This document shows, in pieces, positions 1 to 10,890 of a DNA stretch of 64,000 nt; within the stretch, counting starts at the first letter, position 1; every line of letters starts with the position of its first letter. The stretch is from Metridium senile (Eukaryota > Cnidaria > Anthozoa > Actiniaria > Metridiidae). The DNA lies in contig OX459097.1 in the NCBI GenBank assembly GCA_949775045.1, positions 17,646,210-17,710,209 on the forward strand, given 5' to 3'. The notes under the pieces were generated by a model, which was not told the origin of the DNA, did not search any database, and saw only the letters and a program-made list of their open reading frames with translations. The position numbers and the translations under genes were made by a program.

Positions 1-1
1 A

Positions 2-2616
2 GCTGAATCAACGAAAGCACTTGGTGTTTCATGGGACCTAAAGTCAGATTGCTTTAGATTTGTTCCACCGCAAGCAGTACTTGCGTCTTGTGTTTCACCT
101 ACGAAACGAACTGTGCTCAGTCACGCTGCTAGAGTGTTCGATCCGTTAGGATTGATAACTCCGTTGACTGTTAGGGTGAAGATACTATTCCAATAACTTT
201 GGCGCAGAGGCCTAGATTGGGACGACCCACTAGAAAACGATATTCAAAAGGAATGGTCCGCATGGCAAACAGAGTTGCCAAAGTTAGCTGACGTCACCAT
301 CGCACGCTGCTTTTGAGAAGGAATCGGAAGGGACTCTGAGGTTGAAATTCACGGATTTGGAGACGCATCGCCTAAGGCTTATGGAGCCGCAGTGTACATT
401 CGTATCACAGATGAAGGTGGACACATCACTTCACAACTTGTAATGTCTAAATCAAGAGTAGCACCAGTAAAAACAGTGTCATTGCCTCGACTGGAGCTAC
501 TAGCCGCAGTAGTAAGTGCAAGATTAGTCACATATGTCGCAGAAACACTTTCAGTAAATTCAAATCACATTGTATGCTACACCGACAGTATGGTTGCACT
601 TCATTGGATCAGGCGTAGCAGTGCATTGTGGAAACCATTCGTAGCAAATCGTGTAGCAGAAATACAGGAACTCTGTGAACCTAAATGCTGGAAATACTGC
701 CCAACTAAAGATAACCCAGCAGATCTATTAACACGTGGAATTTCCTGTTCCGAGATGGCTAAAAGTGAACTATGGTGGAAAGGCCCCTCGTGGTTAAGTC
801 TATGTACCGAAGCACCCCCTCCAAGATTGAAAGACATAAACCAGCAGATGCCCGAAGAGTGTGATAAAGAAAGGCGTGCAGTTCATACCCACGCAGCTGT
901 TGTGTCAAAACCGTCACTTGACATGACTCGCTATGATTCATGGTTGAAGGTAAAGCGCGTCACAGCATACGTTCAAAGAGCAGCACATCTATTCAAGACA
1001 AAGAACAAACCCTCACAGACAGAGCCAACAGTCGATGAGCTTAACAAGGCAGAGTTACAGTGCATCAGATGGATTCAACAGGAAACTTATCAATCAGAAT
1101 ACACCTTGTTAAAGACTGGAAGTACTATTCCCAACAACAGTCGCATACTTAAGTTAGACCCCTACTTCGACAAAGAAGATCAACTGATAAAAGTAGGAGG
1201 ACGTTTGCAATTTGCTGAGATCCCTGAAAACGTAAAGCACCCTATGATACTACCACATGGACACCCAGTAGTAGAGAGGATTGTACTAGACACTCATAAG
1301 CACTTATTGCACGCTGGGCCAGAAGCAGTGTTGTCATCTCTAAGACAAAAGATCTGGCTCACTCAAGGAAGACGAGAAGTTAAACGTATCATCAGACGAT
1401 GCGTTACATGCCAAAAGCAGAAAGTCAAAGCCTGTACACAGAAGATGGGACCCTTACCAGCGGAGAGAGTCACGCCATCATTACCGTTTACACACATTGG
1501 TATTGACTTTGCAGGTCCTCTTTATATCAAAGAGGGCTCCAGCACAAAGAAGTCGTATGTTTGCATTTTCACCTGTGCGTCATCCCGTATGATCCACCTT
1601 GAACTAACCGTTAGCTTAACTACAGATGAATTTCTTTAAGCATTCGCACGTATGACAGGTCGTAGAGGTCTTTGTAGCACGATATGGTCAGACAACGCAA
1701 AGACTTTCAAGTCTGCAAGTAAACAGCTCAAGAAATTGTACGATAGCACTTAAGTCGAATGTAGACTTCCAGCAGACATGATAGATCAAGACAACATCAA
1801 AGCAGAGATGTCTGCCAGAGGTATCAAGTGGAAGTTCATAACGGAACGATCCCCCTGGCGCGGTGGTTGGTGGGAACGTATGGTCAGATCAGTTAAAGAA
1901 CCACTACGGAAGATTCTTGGTAAAGCCCTCCTTACCTACTCAGAGTTGAACACGTTGCTTATCAAGATAGAAAGTGTCGTAAATTCTAAACCTTTAACTG
2001 CTGTCAGCGATGACCCAAGAGACCCAGTACCCATTACTCCAGCTCATCTCACCATCGGAAGACCTCTTCAAAGCATACCAGAAGACTTAGAAGACTACCA
2101 AAAGGACTCGAGTAATAAAGCTATTGGAAGATATTTGAACCTCCTTAGATTACTGAATCAATACTGGGGACGTTGGCAGAAAGAATATCTTCATCAGCTC
2201 AATGTTAGAAACAAGTGGTTTAAAGAGGAAACCCCAATTCGTGTAGGAGACATCGTTATGATTTCAGAGGACAATGTGTCTCGAGTCAATTGGACACTAG
2301 CCAAAGTTGAAAAGGTTTATACAGGAAATACAAGCTTATTCGCACAGCGACCGTCAGAACACAACGAGGTGTTCTCAACAGACCAGTGCAACGTTTACAC
2401 AAGTTAGAAGTCGAAACAAGTTCGTGTCAGCAACAACAGAAAAGAGACTTTTCTCCAAACGGTGGGGAAACATGTATTAGTCCTGTTCAAAGTTGTAAAC
2501 CTACAGATACATTAGATGTTGTCCCAAAACCAGTGGGACAAAGTGGGGAAGATGTTAGAGCCCGTACAAGCAGATATGGAAGGCCTCTCAGAGCCCCTCA
2601 GAGATATGAACATTGA
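2..2616 (+). pseudogene. Decayed BEL/Pao LTR retrotransposon pol, 3' two thirds
   Basis: This is the downstream part of a BEL/Pao polyprotein. In order it shows the end of the reverse-transcriptase/A17-type region (motif FDPLGL near 137-154), an RNase H-like segment from about 370 (LPRLELLAA; YTDSMVAL), an H2C2 integrase zinc-binding segment near 1290-1430 (ending CVTCQ), an integrase core (GIDFAG near 1502, SDNAK near 1690, a glutamate in WWERM near 1870) and a C-terminal DUF5641-like region with a WGRWQKEYL motif near 2166-2192. One frame carries it, but stops interrupt it at 194-196, 314-316, 1637-1639 and 1751-1753. Near 2310-2340 the conserved C-terminus moves to another frame and ends at 2616. 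The upstream half lies outside the window. Family assignment is firm; the copy cannot be active. Confidence 0.9.
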
Positions 2617-2658
2617 ACAATAGTTCCACCCCTCCCCTAGTGGGTAGTGGGGCAGTTT

Positions 2659-2760
2659 TGTAATAATTATTGTTCTGACACGTTTTGTACAAGGAATACG
2701 CCGAATAAAGTTGAGTTCAGCGTTTTAGTATGTCTATTCCTTGCGTCAGACCAAACAACA
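2659..2760 (+). repeat. Possible remnant 3' LTR of the BEL/Pao element
   Basis: A purine-rich tract (about 2639-2655) follows the pol remnant and is succeeded by a short segment that begins TG, contains AATAAA (2704-2709) and ends in ACA. This is the layout of polypurine tract then LTR. It is very short for a BEL LTR, and the matching 5' LTR is outside the window, so the boundaries are guesses. A start at 2671 (TGTT...AACA) is equally possible. Confidence 0.25.
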
Positions 2761-4460
2761 TTAAAATAGGGCTATGTATGTGTACGTACTTTGGTAGCAT
2801 TTTCTATATAGTTGTTAATACTGTGATTGTGGTCTTTTGCCATTCTTTCTCTTTCATTGTCAATAGTCCTTCTATTTATTGAGTTACCAAATATTGTTCC
2901 TGCTGCTTGACCAGCCCTTGATAATCCATGCTGAGCAAGAAACATTCCACTATCTTTCTGTAATTGGTTGTTTTTTTGTGACCTATGTTGTAAACAATAA
3001 TTGGTTTATAACAATCAATTCATATTTTTTCATGAATTTTTTTGCATATGGAAAGTTTGCTCTGATTGCCCATTCTGACAATAGCTTGTGCATATTTAAA
3101 ATTGATTAGTGACTTGCTTCAGCAGACTCTATTTTTTGGCGAATCGAGTCTGACAAGCAGGTTACTGCGCATGCATAATTAGATGACAATAAAAACTGAA
3201 ATATGACTATCAATCGGTTTTATAAAACATTTATTTATCATTGTGTACTTTTATGAGTTAAATATGAAATAAAATAATAATAAAGCACAAATGATGTCAT
3301 GAGGCAAGAATTGGTTCATTTTTGTAACACACTTTTCAGATATTATTTTACTTTCGATTTTGCAAACGTATAAATTAACTTAATCCAAGTGGCTCAACAC
3401 TTGCTTTCAGTTTTCTAATTGAAATATGTTTTGTGTTTTCAAGAACAAATTGGGTTAGATAGTATTCATTAGCAAAGCTCTCCGTCATTGGTTGATCGTT
3501 CTTCTTATTTGTTTTAATTATGTTTTTCATTAAGAAAACACTTGTTAACAAGTTGTCGGCAAACTTAACATGTTTGAGTTAATCCTGGATGTTTGGTTAA
3601 GTTATAATTATTACCCCGAACGCTACCGTTAGCGAGTACGTGTTATATCCTTCTGTTTGTTTCTCAGAGGCAGATCAGTTCGTGCAACTGCGCAACAGCA
3701 GTAACGAACACCTTAGTAATTATGAATAATATTCTTTTACGTGGCCTTATTGCGTAACGTCAGTTCAGCTCGAATTGCTCTGCCAGGGAGTAATGTCCAG
3801 GAAAACAAATATCACAGTTAAGTTCCTTTTTGGATACACTATCCATACGATAGTGTATCTAAGTAGTTTGATACTGGAAACATAAAACTTAGTTTTTCCA
3901 ATCTTCTGTTTACTTCGTAAACATTAGTTAATTAGGTTAGCCTCGTGTTGATTATATAAGGTCGAAGAATCTTATTGGTTTATTCCAATTACGTAATGTC
4001 ACGTGAGAGAATGCTAATGAGTATTATTTAAACGCCTGCACACTAGTTTTTAGTTAGTTCCAGTTGTAGTTCCAGTTGTAGTTCTAGTTCTACCTCAGTT
4101 CTACTTCTGCTGTAAATCATAGTTACAGATTGTAAACCTATACTAGTCAACTATATTAAAGCCAAGTGGGAAGACAAGTTCGTTCGTTTAATTTAGTATT
4201 CTTGGTATTGTTGTCTAACAAGCAAGGTACAGTTCAGCCGGAGCGTTGTGCTCCCTGTCCCCGGCGTAGCCAAGCGTAGTGCTCTTACAATGATATTACA
4301 CATACTTTATATATTTATGATGGTATTGCAGTTTTCAATATCTCCACCATTTTTATTCATCAATATATTAGTCAAATAATATATATGAAAATTTCTTGAC
4401 TAGTTATAAAAGCAAGCATTGGAGGGTATTAAACTAGCAATATATATATATTTTTTTTTT
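2761..4460. other. AT-rich DNA without a recognised gene; possible solo LTR at about 3640-4290
   Basis: I see no convincing coding exon. From roughly 3640 the composition changes. A TATATAAG box lies at 3953-3960, a short tandem of a GTAGTTCCAGTT-like unit at about 4055-4105, and an ATTAAA signal near 4157. The segment runs to a GC-richer end near 4290. This promoter-to-polyA order fits a solo LTR of another retroelement, but I found no paired copy and no clean target duplication. Confidence 0.2.
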
Positions 4461-4462
4461 AC

Positions 4463-4548
4463 CTTTTAACACATCAACCTTTTTCAATTCTTCACACATG
4501 TGTTCCCAGACACCTGAATCAATGATCACTTGTCCATCATCACTCAGC
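4463..4548 (-). CDS. Possible exon of an unrecognised minus-strand gene
   Basis: Read on the minus strand, an acceptor AG at 4550-4549 opens a stop-free stretch with peptide-like composition (begins LSDDGQVII, ends ELKKVDVL). It ends at a GT donor at 4462-4461. The family is not recognised. It is grouped with the two open segments to its right because all are on the same strand and look protein-like rather than AT-random. Without a homology search this stays tentative. Confidence 0.25.
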
Positions 4549-4621
4549 CTATGTAATATATAAAACATGTTTATTCAGGATTTGACTTAATAGTTCCTCA
4601 AGATATATTATATTTATTTCA

Positions 4622-4834
4622 TCAATATAATTGAGTTGCAAGATACTGTTTCAATAAGTTTTTGTAATTTGAATAAAGCTTGTTATTGTACCTTATTCTA
4701 CCAAAGCCTGTTTCCACAATATTCAGTTCACTGTCCCATAGTCTCAGTGGTGTTAATTTTAGCAAGTTTTTAAATAGTTCACGAAAATGACTGTGAATAA
4801 CATTTATTCTTCCTTCGAGTACTTCAGTTACCAT
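4622..4834 (-). CDS. Possible exon, unrecognised minus-strand gene
   Basis: This is a 70-codon minus-strand open stretch, rich in Leu, Asn, Lys and Arg, with phrases such as LTPLRLWDSELN and NKLYSNYKNLLKQY. It reads like an amphipathic helical protein. The composition is unlike the surrounding AT-rich spacer, which favours coding or formerly coding sequence. Splice sites around it are not clear. It may be host or transposon derived. Confidence 0.27.
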   Translation of the reverse strand: MVTEVLEGRINVIHSHFRELFKNLLKLTPLRLWDSELNIVETGFGRIRYNNKLYSNYKNLLKQYLATQLY

Positions 4835-5216
4835 GTAGGCTTCCTACTACTGTCTTTTGGCAGTTTCTAATTCTCCAATTAGTGCTTGTATTGGTGAGTG
4901 CATCTGAAATATCTATAAATAAAACAGGAAATAAATAAAAGCTATCATTTTTTTAAATTATAATAATAAGTACTTTTAAAAATACCTTTCTTATTTTCAT
5001 TTCTGGGGAGGAGAGCCGTTTACTTTCTTGAGATGTGGTATTTTTATTCTGTATAAAAAATAATTGATATATATATGAAAAAATAAATTAAACAAATAAT
5101 TATATAAAAAGTTTAACAAACTCAATAAAAAAATTTTGGTTGTTTTGTTCTCATTTACCTGAGTTGTACTTTCGTTCATTTCTAGCCTTCTTTTTGTATT
5201 TACCTTGTTGTCTAGC

Positions 5217-5546
5217 TCATGGGAAACCTGTCGATTTAGATATCCCATTGTCACTAAAAATCAGAGTATATAATTTACAAACAAAATTGTTACGTGCCTT
5301 CTTTCTTTTTATCGGAGTTTCGTCTCTACCAGTCAGCATAGTCTTGGAATTACCATAGCATCTATTACACCAGCGTGTTCCTGGTTTATAGTCTTTCATG
5401 TTTTCGCCCTCGGCATCAACAATACTCCACATTCGCCTTGGTATAGGATGTTTATGCAAGGACTTGCTGTGGCCCCATGTTGACGGACAAGAGCATCGTC
5501 GGCAATCGCTCGCTACAACTTTGTTTTTGTGAAAAACAAAGTACAA
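5217..5546 (-). CDS. Possible cysteine-rich exon, unrecognised minus-strand gene
   Basis: The minus-strand reading contains a cysteine/basic region (CRRCSCPSTWGH) and then a second pair spaced like a metal site (KPGTRWCNRCYG), followed by a lysine/arginine stretch (PIKRKKARNN). Four to five cysteines in CxxC-like arrangement suggest a zinc-binding module, but I do not recognise the family. Upstream in this frame is an in-frame TAG (about 5552-5550). The outer transposon begins 30 bases further on at 5577, so the locus was probably cut by that insertion. Confidence 0.3.
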   Translation of the reverse strand: MYFVFHKNKVVASDCRRCSCPSTWGHSKSLHKHPIPRRMWSIVDAEGENMKDYKPGTRWCNRCYGNSKTMLTGRDETPIKRKKARNNFVCKLYTLIFSDNGISKSTGFP

Positions 5547-5569
5547 ATCCTAGTACCCTCGGTGACACC

Positions 5570-5576
5570 GGCAGCT
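5570..5576. repeat. Left target-site duplication GGCAGCT
   Basis: Seven bases abut the left AGGCCTG terminus and recur exactly at 14064-14070 beside the right terminus. This places both ends of the 8.49-kb insertion. Confidence 0.75.
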
Positions 5577-5596
5577 AGGCCTGCCCCCGGACCTTA

Positions 5597-5690
5597 AATC
5601 GCGCTAAATCGCGTTAAATCGCACTAAATCGCCTTAAAACGCGCTAAATCGCCTTAAAACGCGCTATATCGCCTTAAAACGCCTAAAATC
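5597..5690. repeat. Left subterminal array of AAATCGC-type units
   Basis: About eight degenerate 11-bp units alternate between CGCGCTAAAT, CGCCTTAAAA and close variants. The same units recur before the right terminus, as expected of subterminal transposase-binding repeats in a DNA transposon. Confidence 0.75.
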
Positions 5691-5722
5691 ACTTACAAAC
5701 ATTGCGACTCATTTTCATTATA

Positions 5723-5723
5723 T

Positions 5724-5754
<31 letters not shown>

Positions 5755-5755
5755 C
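5723..5755. repeat. AT dinucleotide microsatellite
   Basis: An uninterrupted AT run inside the outer element. Confidence 0.9.
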
Positions 5756-5835
5756 TTGATTGCAGTATATGCACACCTTGTAGTAACTAAGGCTAATTAT
5801 CTAAAAAGATGCAAACTAAAAACACTGCAATAAAT

Positions 5836-5974
5836 TATGAGAGTAGGTTTGAGGCCATGTACTACTGTATTTATTTATTTGGGTCTTGAGCTTTTGTTGG
5901 ACGCCGACATCATCAGAAGATAGATCCAAATAAATAAATACAGTATAGTACATGGCCTCAAACCTACTCTCATA
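5836..5974. repeat. 139-bp hairpin (foldback) repeat
   Basis: Near-perfect 47-nt inverted arms (5836-5882 and 5928-5974, beginning TATGAGAGTAGG) surround a 45-nt loop that carries a hammerhead-like motif on the minus strand. I read it as two oppositely oriented fragments of a Penelope-like terminal repeat. Confidence 0.8.
5881..5924 (-). ncRNA. Degenerate type I hammerhead ribozyme motif (Penelope-like)
   Basis: The minus strand reads CTGATGA (C3 to A9) at 5916-5910. Stem II is roughly TGTCGG with CCAACA, one mismatch. Then AAAA stands where GAAA is expected, a minimal AGCT stem III follows, and the cleavage base is C (5888). Stem I can pair TCTT with AAGA. Only G12 deviates in the core; that base is catalytic, so activity is unlikely. 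Confidence 0.45.
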
Positions 5975-8745
5975 ATACCTTCCAAAATGCTACTGAAGGA
6001 CAACTTAATATTCTGCAATGTATGTTTTTATCCTTTTAAACACACGTAAATATCAAAAAAAAAAAAAGATGCACCGAATAATAAGGTATTGGTATAATTA
6101 TATATGTACATGTACATGTACATAAACCACAACCTTTCTGAAATTGAGAATATGTTGTATAAAAGTAATTATACATGCATACCCTCAAGTACAGAATGAT
6201 TGTGGTACACATTTATATATACAGTCAAATATACAAATATAAATGAGATGCAAAACTCAAAATACTAGTTTATCTGGATGTTAATTAAATTAGATTTTTG
6301 TATAAATATGTGCTCAAATCCTTCTGCAATAGGATGTAATCATACATATATACGGTATATACAATATATAACTATTCCAGAAAGAGTTTGACTTATGAAT
6401 ACTGAATAGTACATTCCATGCAAGACCAAAATGCATTGTGCAGTTTATGCCATTATGTCAGTACAGTGTATTAGAGTTATGTTTTGTATATTAGCTTCAT
6501 ATGAAATGCAAATCAATCTATATTTGCTACCTTTGAAACCAACAATGTATTTCAGTCTTGGAATGCACAATTCAACATTTTTTGTGAAACTTCTACATGC
6601 AAATATACATAAAAGCACATTAAAAGTACTTAACAAAACTGCAAGAACATATTATTTATTTATAACATTTTAGAATATTTTTTGTTGGTCATTCTATAAC
6701 AAATATTTATCATCAATCTAGCGAAATATGAAAGAAAATTGAAAAGAAATTAATTAACATTTTATGTGGTTTTCACCGAACTATCTCGAAAACTTTACTA
6801 GTAAATAATCTTATTGTACAAATCGAATCAAGTGAATTCTACTTACGTGAGCAGCATGCAGTCACACATTAATATGGCCAGTCACACAGTAAAAGGTCAC
6901 CATTAAGCCATTGTAAGTTAATATAATTTGTTCAGCTTTACTTGTGCAAATAGGTTGTCTGCGTATTTTACATAAACGAGTGGAAAACACATGCAAATAT
7001 AAAACACTTCAACTATCTTAGCTTGCTGTTCGCCATTTTAAATTGGTTTTGTGAGCCTGCGATAACACCGCACAGGTGTTTCTCCGTTGGGATGGGGGAG
7101 TGGATGGAGGAGTGTTCAATTACTGGTCAATTTCATGAGACTTTCTGTCAAATCTGAACGGTAATATACATCGACTCACTGAGTGAACTCTTGATTTGTA
7201 ATACGAAGATCAGAAATGGCCAACGAGGTTAATCGGTATCGGCTAATCGATACTTCGTCAAAGGGTTGAAAAAATTGTTTTACTCGATCGTCAAATAAAA
7301 AGTTCTCATTGAGGGAGTCATAGCCGATAATATTATGACAGCACAGTAACACATGTCAGATAGGTCACATGTCAGGACTTAGCCTGAGAGACTGGGACAA
7401 ATCAAAATGGCGGAATACTCGAACATAGTTTTATTTTGAGCTTCTGTCATCTCCTGTAAAGGTACTTATAGCTTACAAGAGATCATCTTGTAAATAAGAT
7501 CAAAACGAGGAAACAAGAAGGAAAAAAGACTTGCCACCTGCCACAGACATCACCTTCGAATAGTGGAACGTCCAAGTATGTATCAAGTAAAGAAGTGGTT
7601 ATTGCTGTAATTATCAGTCAGAAGAAGTATTTGAAGTGAGCATAAGAAAAAACACTTGCTTTTGGATCAAGGTATGGTTTGGGGGTATTTTGCTGTCTAT
7701 ACAATCTGGAGAACGTCAAATAGGATGGGCTCCTGAGAAAGATCCGAAAATGCACGCTGAGATTATTTATACATATAAAGATTAATTTATGTATCAAAAA
7801 CCAAGTTTTTCTGTAAGGATCATCAATGCGACAGGAAAACCAATTTCAGAAACATTTACACTAACTAACATCAAGATAAGATGCGAATTGGACTTTAAAT
7901 CTTCATCAGTGGTATGTAAAAATATTAGCTTTAATAATTTCGTTACTGTTCAGTCCCTGGTTTCAGAAACGTTTGTTTAATCTGGAAAAATATATACTAC
8001 AATAAAGATTAGATTCTTATTGTTGGAGGTTAGCGATATTATACAAATTCAAACAAATTTTTCTTAGAAAATAGCCAGCAATCCTTAATGAAAGCACCCA
8101 GAACGTATATAATTATTTAATTTATATGTATATACATAAAGATGTACAAAGGAAGTGTTGTTTAAATGTTTTGATGATAAAAATATTCAAAATAAAAAAG
8201 ATATAAAAATAATTGTTTTGCAACTGGTTTCATAGTATTAAACTATGTTAAAATAATTGATAATCATTGTTTAAAAGTGCTTTAATTGTTACGCTATTTG
8301 CACTCTATTCTATTGTTTTAACTAACATCATGTTGTACTATTTTGTATTTCATGGATATAATATTTGCACTCTAAATCAATTATGTAAATAAATCACAGG
8401 CATTCCTTATATTAATATAAAACTGACCTTTATTGAATACAATTTTTGATGTAAAGTTTAAACTGGCCTTTGCTTACTAGAAGTATTATATTTAAATGAT
8501 ATTTTGAACAATGATACCTTTATTTTCAAATTTCCTTAAATGAACTTAAAATGTTCATTTTTACAAAAAAAAATTACTTAAACCACCAGAAAATGCATCT
8601 TCTTCACCATATATTTTCTTAAACATCCCTAAATCGCTGTAAATTGCTTAAAATTGCCTTATGGCGCCTCTGATTTTCTTATATTTTTTCTTAAATCGCC
8701 TAAAGAGTGGTAGTCTGTATTAATCAGACCAAATCAAGAAGTCGT
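5975..8745. other. Body of the outer element, AT-rich, no transposase recognised
   Basis: Long AT-rich stretches and short open frames without recognisable domains occupy this part. From about 8520 the AAATCGC-type units reappear, which marks the approach to the element's right-hand subterminal array before the 3.57-kb nested insertion starts at 8746. Confidence 0.5.
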
Positions 8746-9911
8746 GGCCAGGTAGGATCGCCGATTTGCCCCAAATTCGGCATGTAGTCTTGGTTTTATG
8801 CCCTATCAACGAATTTAGTGGTGGAAAAGTTAGGGGGGAGGGGTACTTTTTGGTCCTAAAACGATCGTCAAATAGCGCAAATCATCGGTATGTTTGGCGA
8901 TTCATATCATTACGAGTATAAAAGTTTTCAAAACATTTTAATATACCAAACAAAGTTCATTATTTCTTCTATCGAAAACAGTTTTCAAATTTAAAAAAGA
9001 ATTGTTTTCAAGTATCTCACAGACTTCCAAAAGAAAGTAACATGGCGGCGTTGCTGACTAACCGAAAATTTGTGTTTTTTTGATGGTCCAAAAATGGCCT
9101 TGGTATGTCATTTTAGAAGCTGTCCGTTATTTTGGGATAACTTCAATAATAGATCTAAAGATTGAAAAAATAAAAAACCTGGGCAAATTAAATGCGCGGC
9201 CCCACGATCACTCCGAATGTCAGATAGTCCATCGATTTTCACTTAAAAATGAAAATTAGCCGTTGTTGGTTACTTGTGGTTCATTTGATATGAATCAACT
9301 TTTTGAACAGTTCGTTCTTCCATACAGTACTTTTAGATTATAAAAAGTTATTTTCAATGACTAAAATATATTTGAGAACATTATTTTACCAAAAAGCTAG
9401 TATTCAGATTTTTTGTTGGATATCCATAATTAGCATAATTAATGCTAAAATGTCGTGATCAACGGAGCGTAGAAAAACATTGATATTTCGGCCAAGTATT
9501 TTTATACATACAGATTGCAATGCCTTTGAATCTTTTCATATCTAAAATATCTCAACTATGTAGTTTTAAAGCAAAAGCAGTGTTCAACAAATTTAAGAAT
9601 TGTATCAGTTAGTGGTGTTTTTCTTCATGTAGCCACGTTTGACTTTATTCATCTGAAAAGAACACAAATACTTTTTACACTTTCAAAGTAAGCTATAAAG
9701 GGACGGAACATATATCTTACACAATCTCGAGGGCAAAAAAAATATCCTGCACCAGGAAACTACTTAAAACATCACCCCCCCCCCCCCCCCCCCTCCCCCA
9801 ATCAAATTTCAAAGTTTTCGTCCCTAATTAAAGTGTTTTTTTTTTAGACAAAGTTTATGAAGTTACAATATTTGATAGTTACTGATAAAAAAGCCGACAT
9901 GAGAATAGATT

Positions 9912-10890
9912 TTGATGATGATGATGAGGAGGAGGAGGAGGAGGAGGAGGAGGAGGAGGAAGATGAGAAGAATGATGATGATTACGATCATGATGACAAT
10001 GTCGGACTCCGATGATCACGACTCTTATACTGATGAAGCTAAATGTGAGGACGATAGAATTAGTGGTGAAGGTACAGCTTTTCATGTCAGCGATGATAAT
10101 ATTGGCGATCACGTGATAAGTGAAAAAGAAACTTTGACAGAAACACCTAAGGAAAAGGAAGATAACGTTGGAGAAAGCAAAAATTGTTTTGCCTGTCCCA
10201 ACGAAGGATGTGTTCGCAATTATCAAAAGTACCAATCTATGCTGAATCACCTTACCTATGGTAAATGTGTTTTCAAGCCAGAGGGAAAACCACTTCTAGA
10301 CAAAGCTAAGATAAAGTATTACACGCAAATGAAAGGTGGTGAAAACACTTTACAAGTTTCACAGCAAGACAACAGTATACCCCCTACCAGTAGTTCAACA
10401 GATAAGCGTAGGTCCGCCCTTAACCAAGACGAGGGCTGGGCCTTTAGGGAAATTCAAAAATCTAAAGCTTTCAACGTGAAGCAAAATGCCTTTCTCGGGG
10501 AGAAATTCATGATCGGCGAAACAAGTGATAACAAGCTCGATCCAACAACTGTATGAAAACAAATGAGGGTAGCCACAGACTCCAAAGGTGAAAGGCTTTT
10601 CTCTTGTCATCAAAAGAAATCAAAGGTTTCTTTTCAAGACGATCTAAGAGTGGAAAGAACAGTGATAAAACAGATTTCAAAGCAGCCGAATATGAAGAGC
10701 ATTTGTCCAATGTCCGTTGTGAAATTATCAAAGAAACCCTAGCAGACCATCCTTTTATGTTTGATGGATACAATCTCTGTGAACTTGTTGCATCTATAAG
10801 CGACTCACCATGCTTACTTTAAACGTGCTAAGGCGTATTTGTGATAATTTCGGAATCGAAGTCAAAATCATCCACACCCACACACACCCC
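9912..10890 (+). pseudogene. Broken zinc-finger protein gene between long inverted arms
   Basis: The gene is in pieces. Bases 9912-10556 carry an acidic region (a GAT/GAG repeat whose acidic frame differs from the open one), a finger-like motif (FACPNEGC then a His/Cys pair, HLTYGKC) and a segment that resembles a helix-turn-helix arm (EGWAFREIQKS to KFMIGE). After a stop at 10554 and a frame change, 10604-10822 continues with KEIKGFFSRRSKSG and DGYNLCELVAS. A second frame change near 10805 leads to MLTLNVLRRICDNFGIE, which then runs into a CA/C tract. From memory, this order (C2H2/C2HC finger, HTH-like arm, IxxFFSR motif, ICELA-like motif) recurs in many uncharacterised cnidarian proteins. 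I know of no assigned function. Confidence 0.6.
9915..9962 (+). repeat. GAT/GAG trinucleotide run
   Basis: Simple trinucleotide expansion inside the zinc-finger gene. It encodes Met/Arg, Asp/Glu or Pro/His runs depending on frame and strand, so ORFs across it should not be trusted. Confidence 0.9.

Noticed and set aside
3640..4290. Confident solo LTR call
   Set aside because: Promoter-like and polyA-like signals are in order, but I found no second copy and no target duplication. Kept only as a low-confidence note.
9879..10250. Minus-strand Pro/His ORF opposite the zinc-finger gene
   Set aside because: It is a shadow of the GAT/GAG repeat and of the real + strand coding frame.
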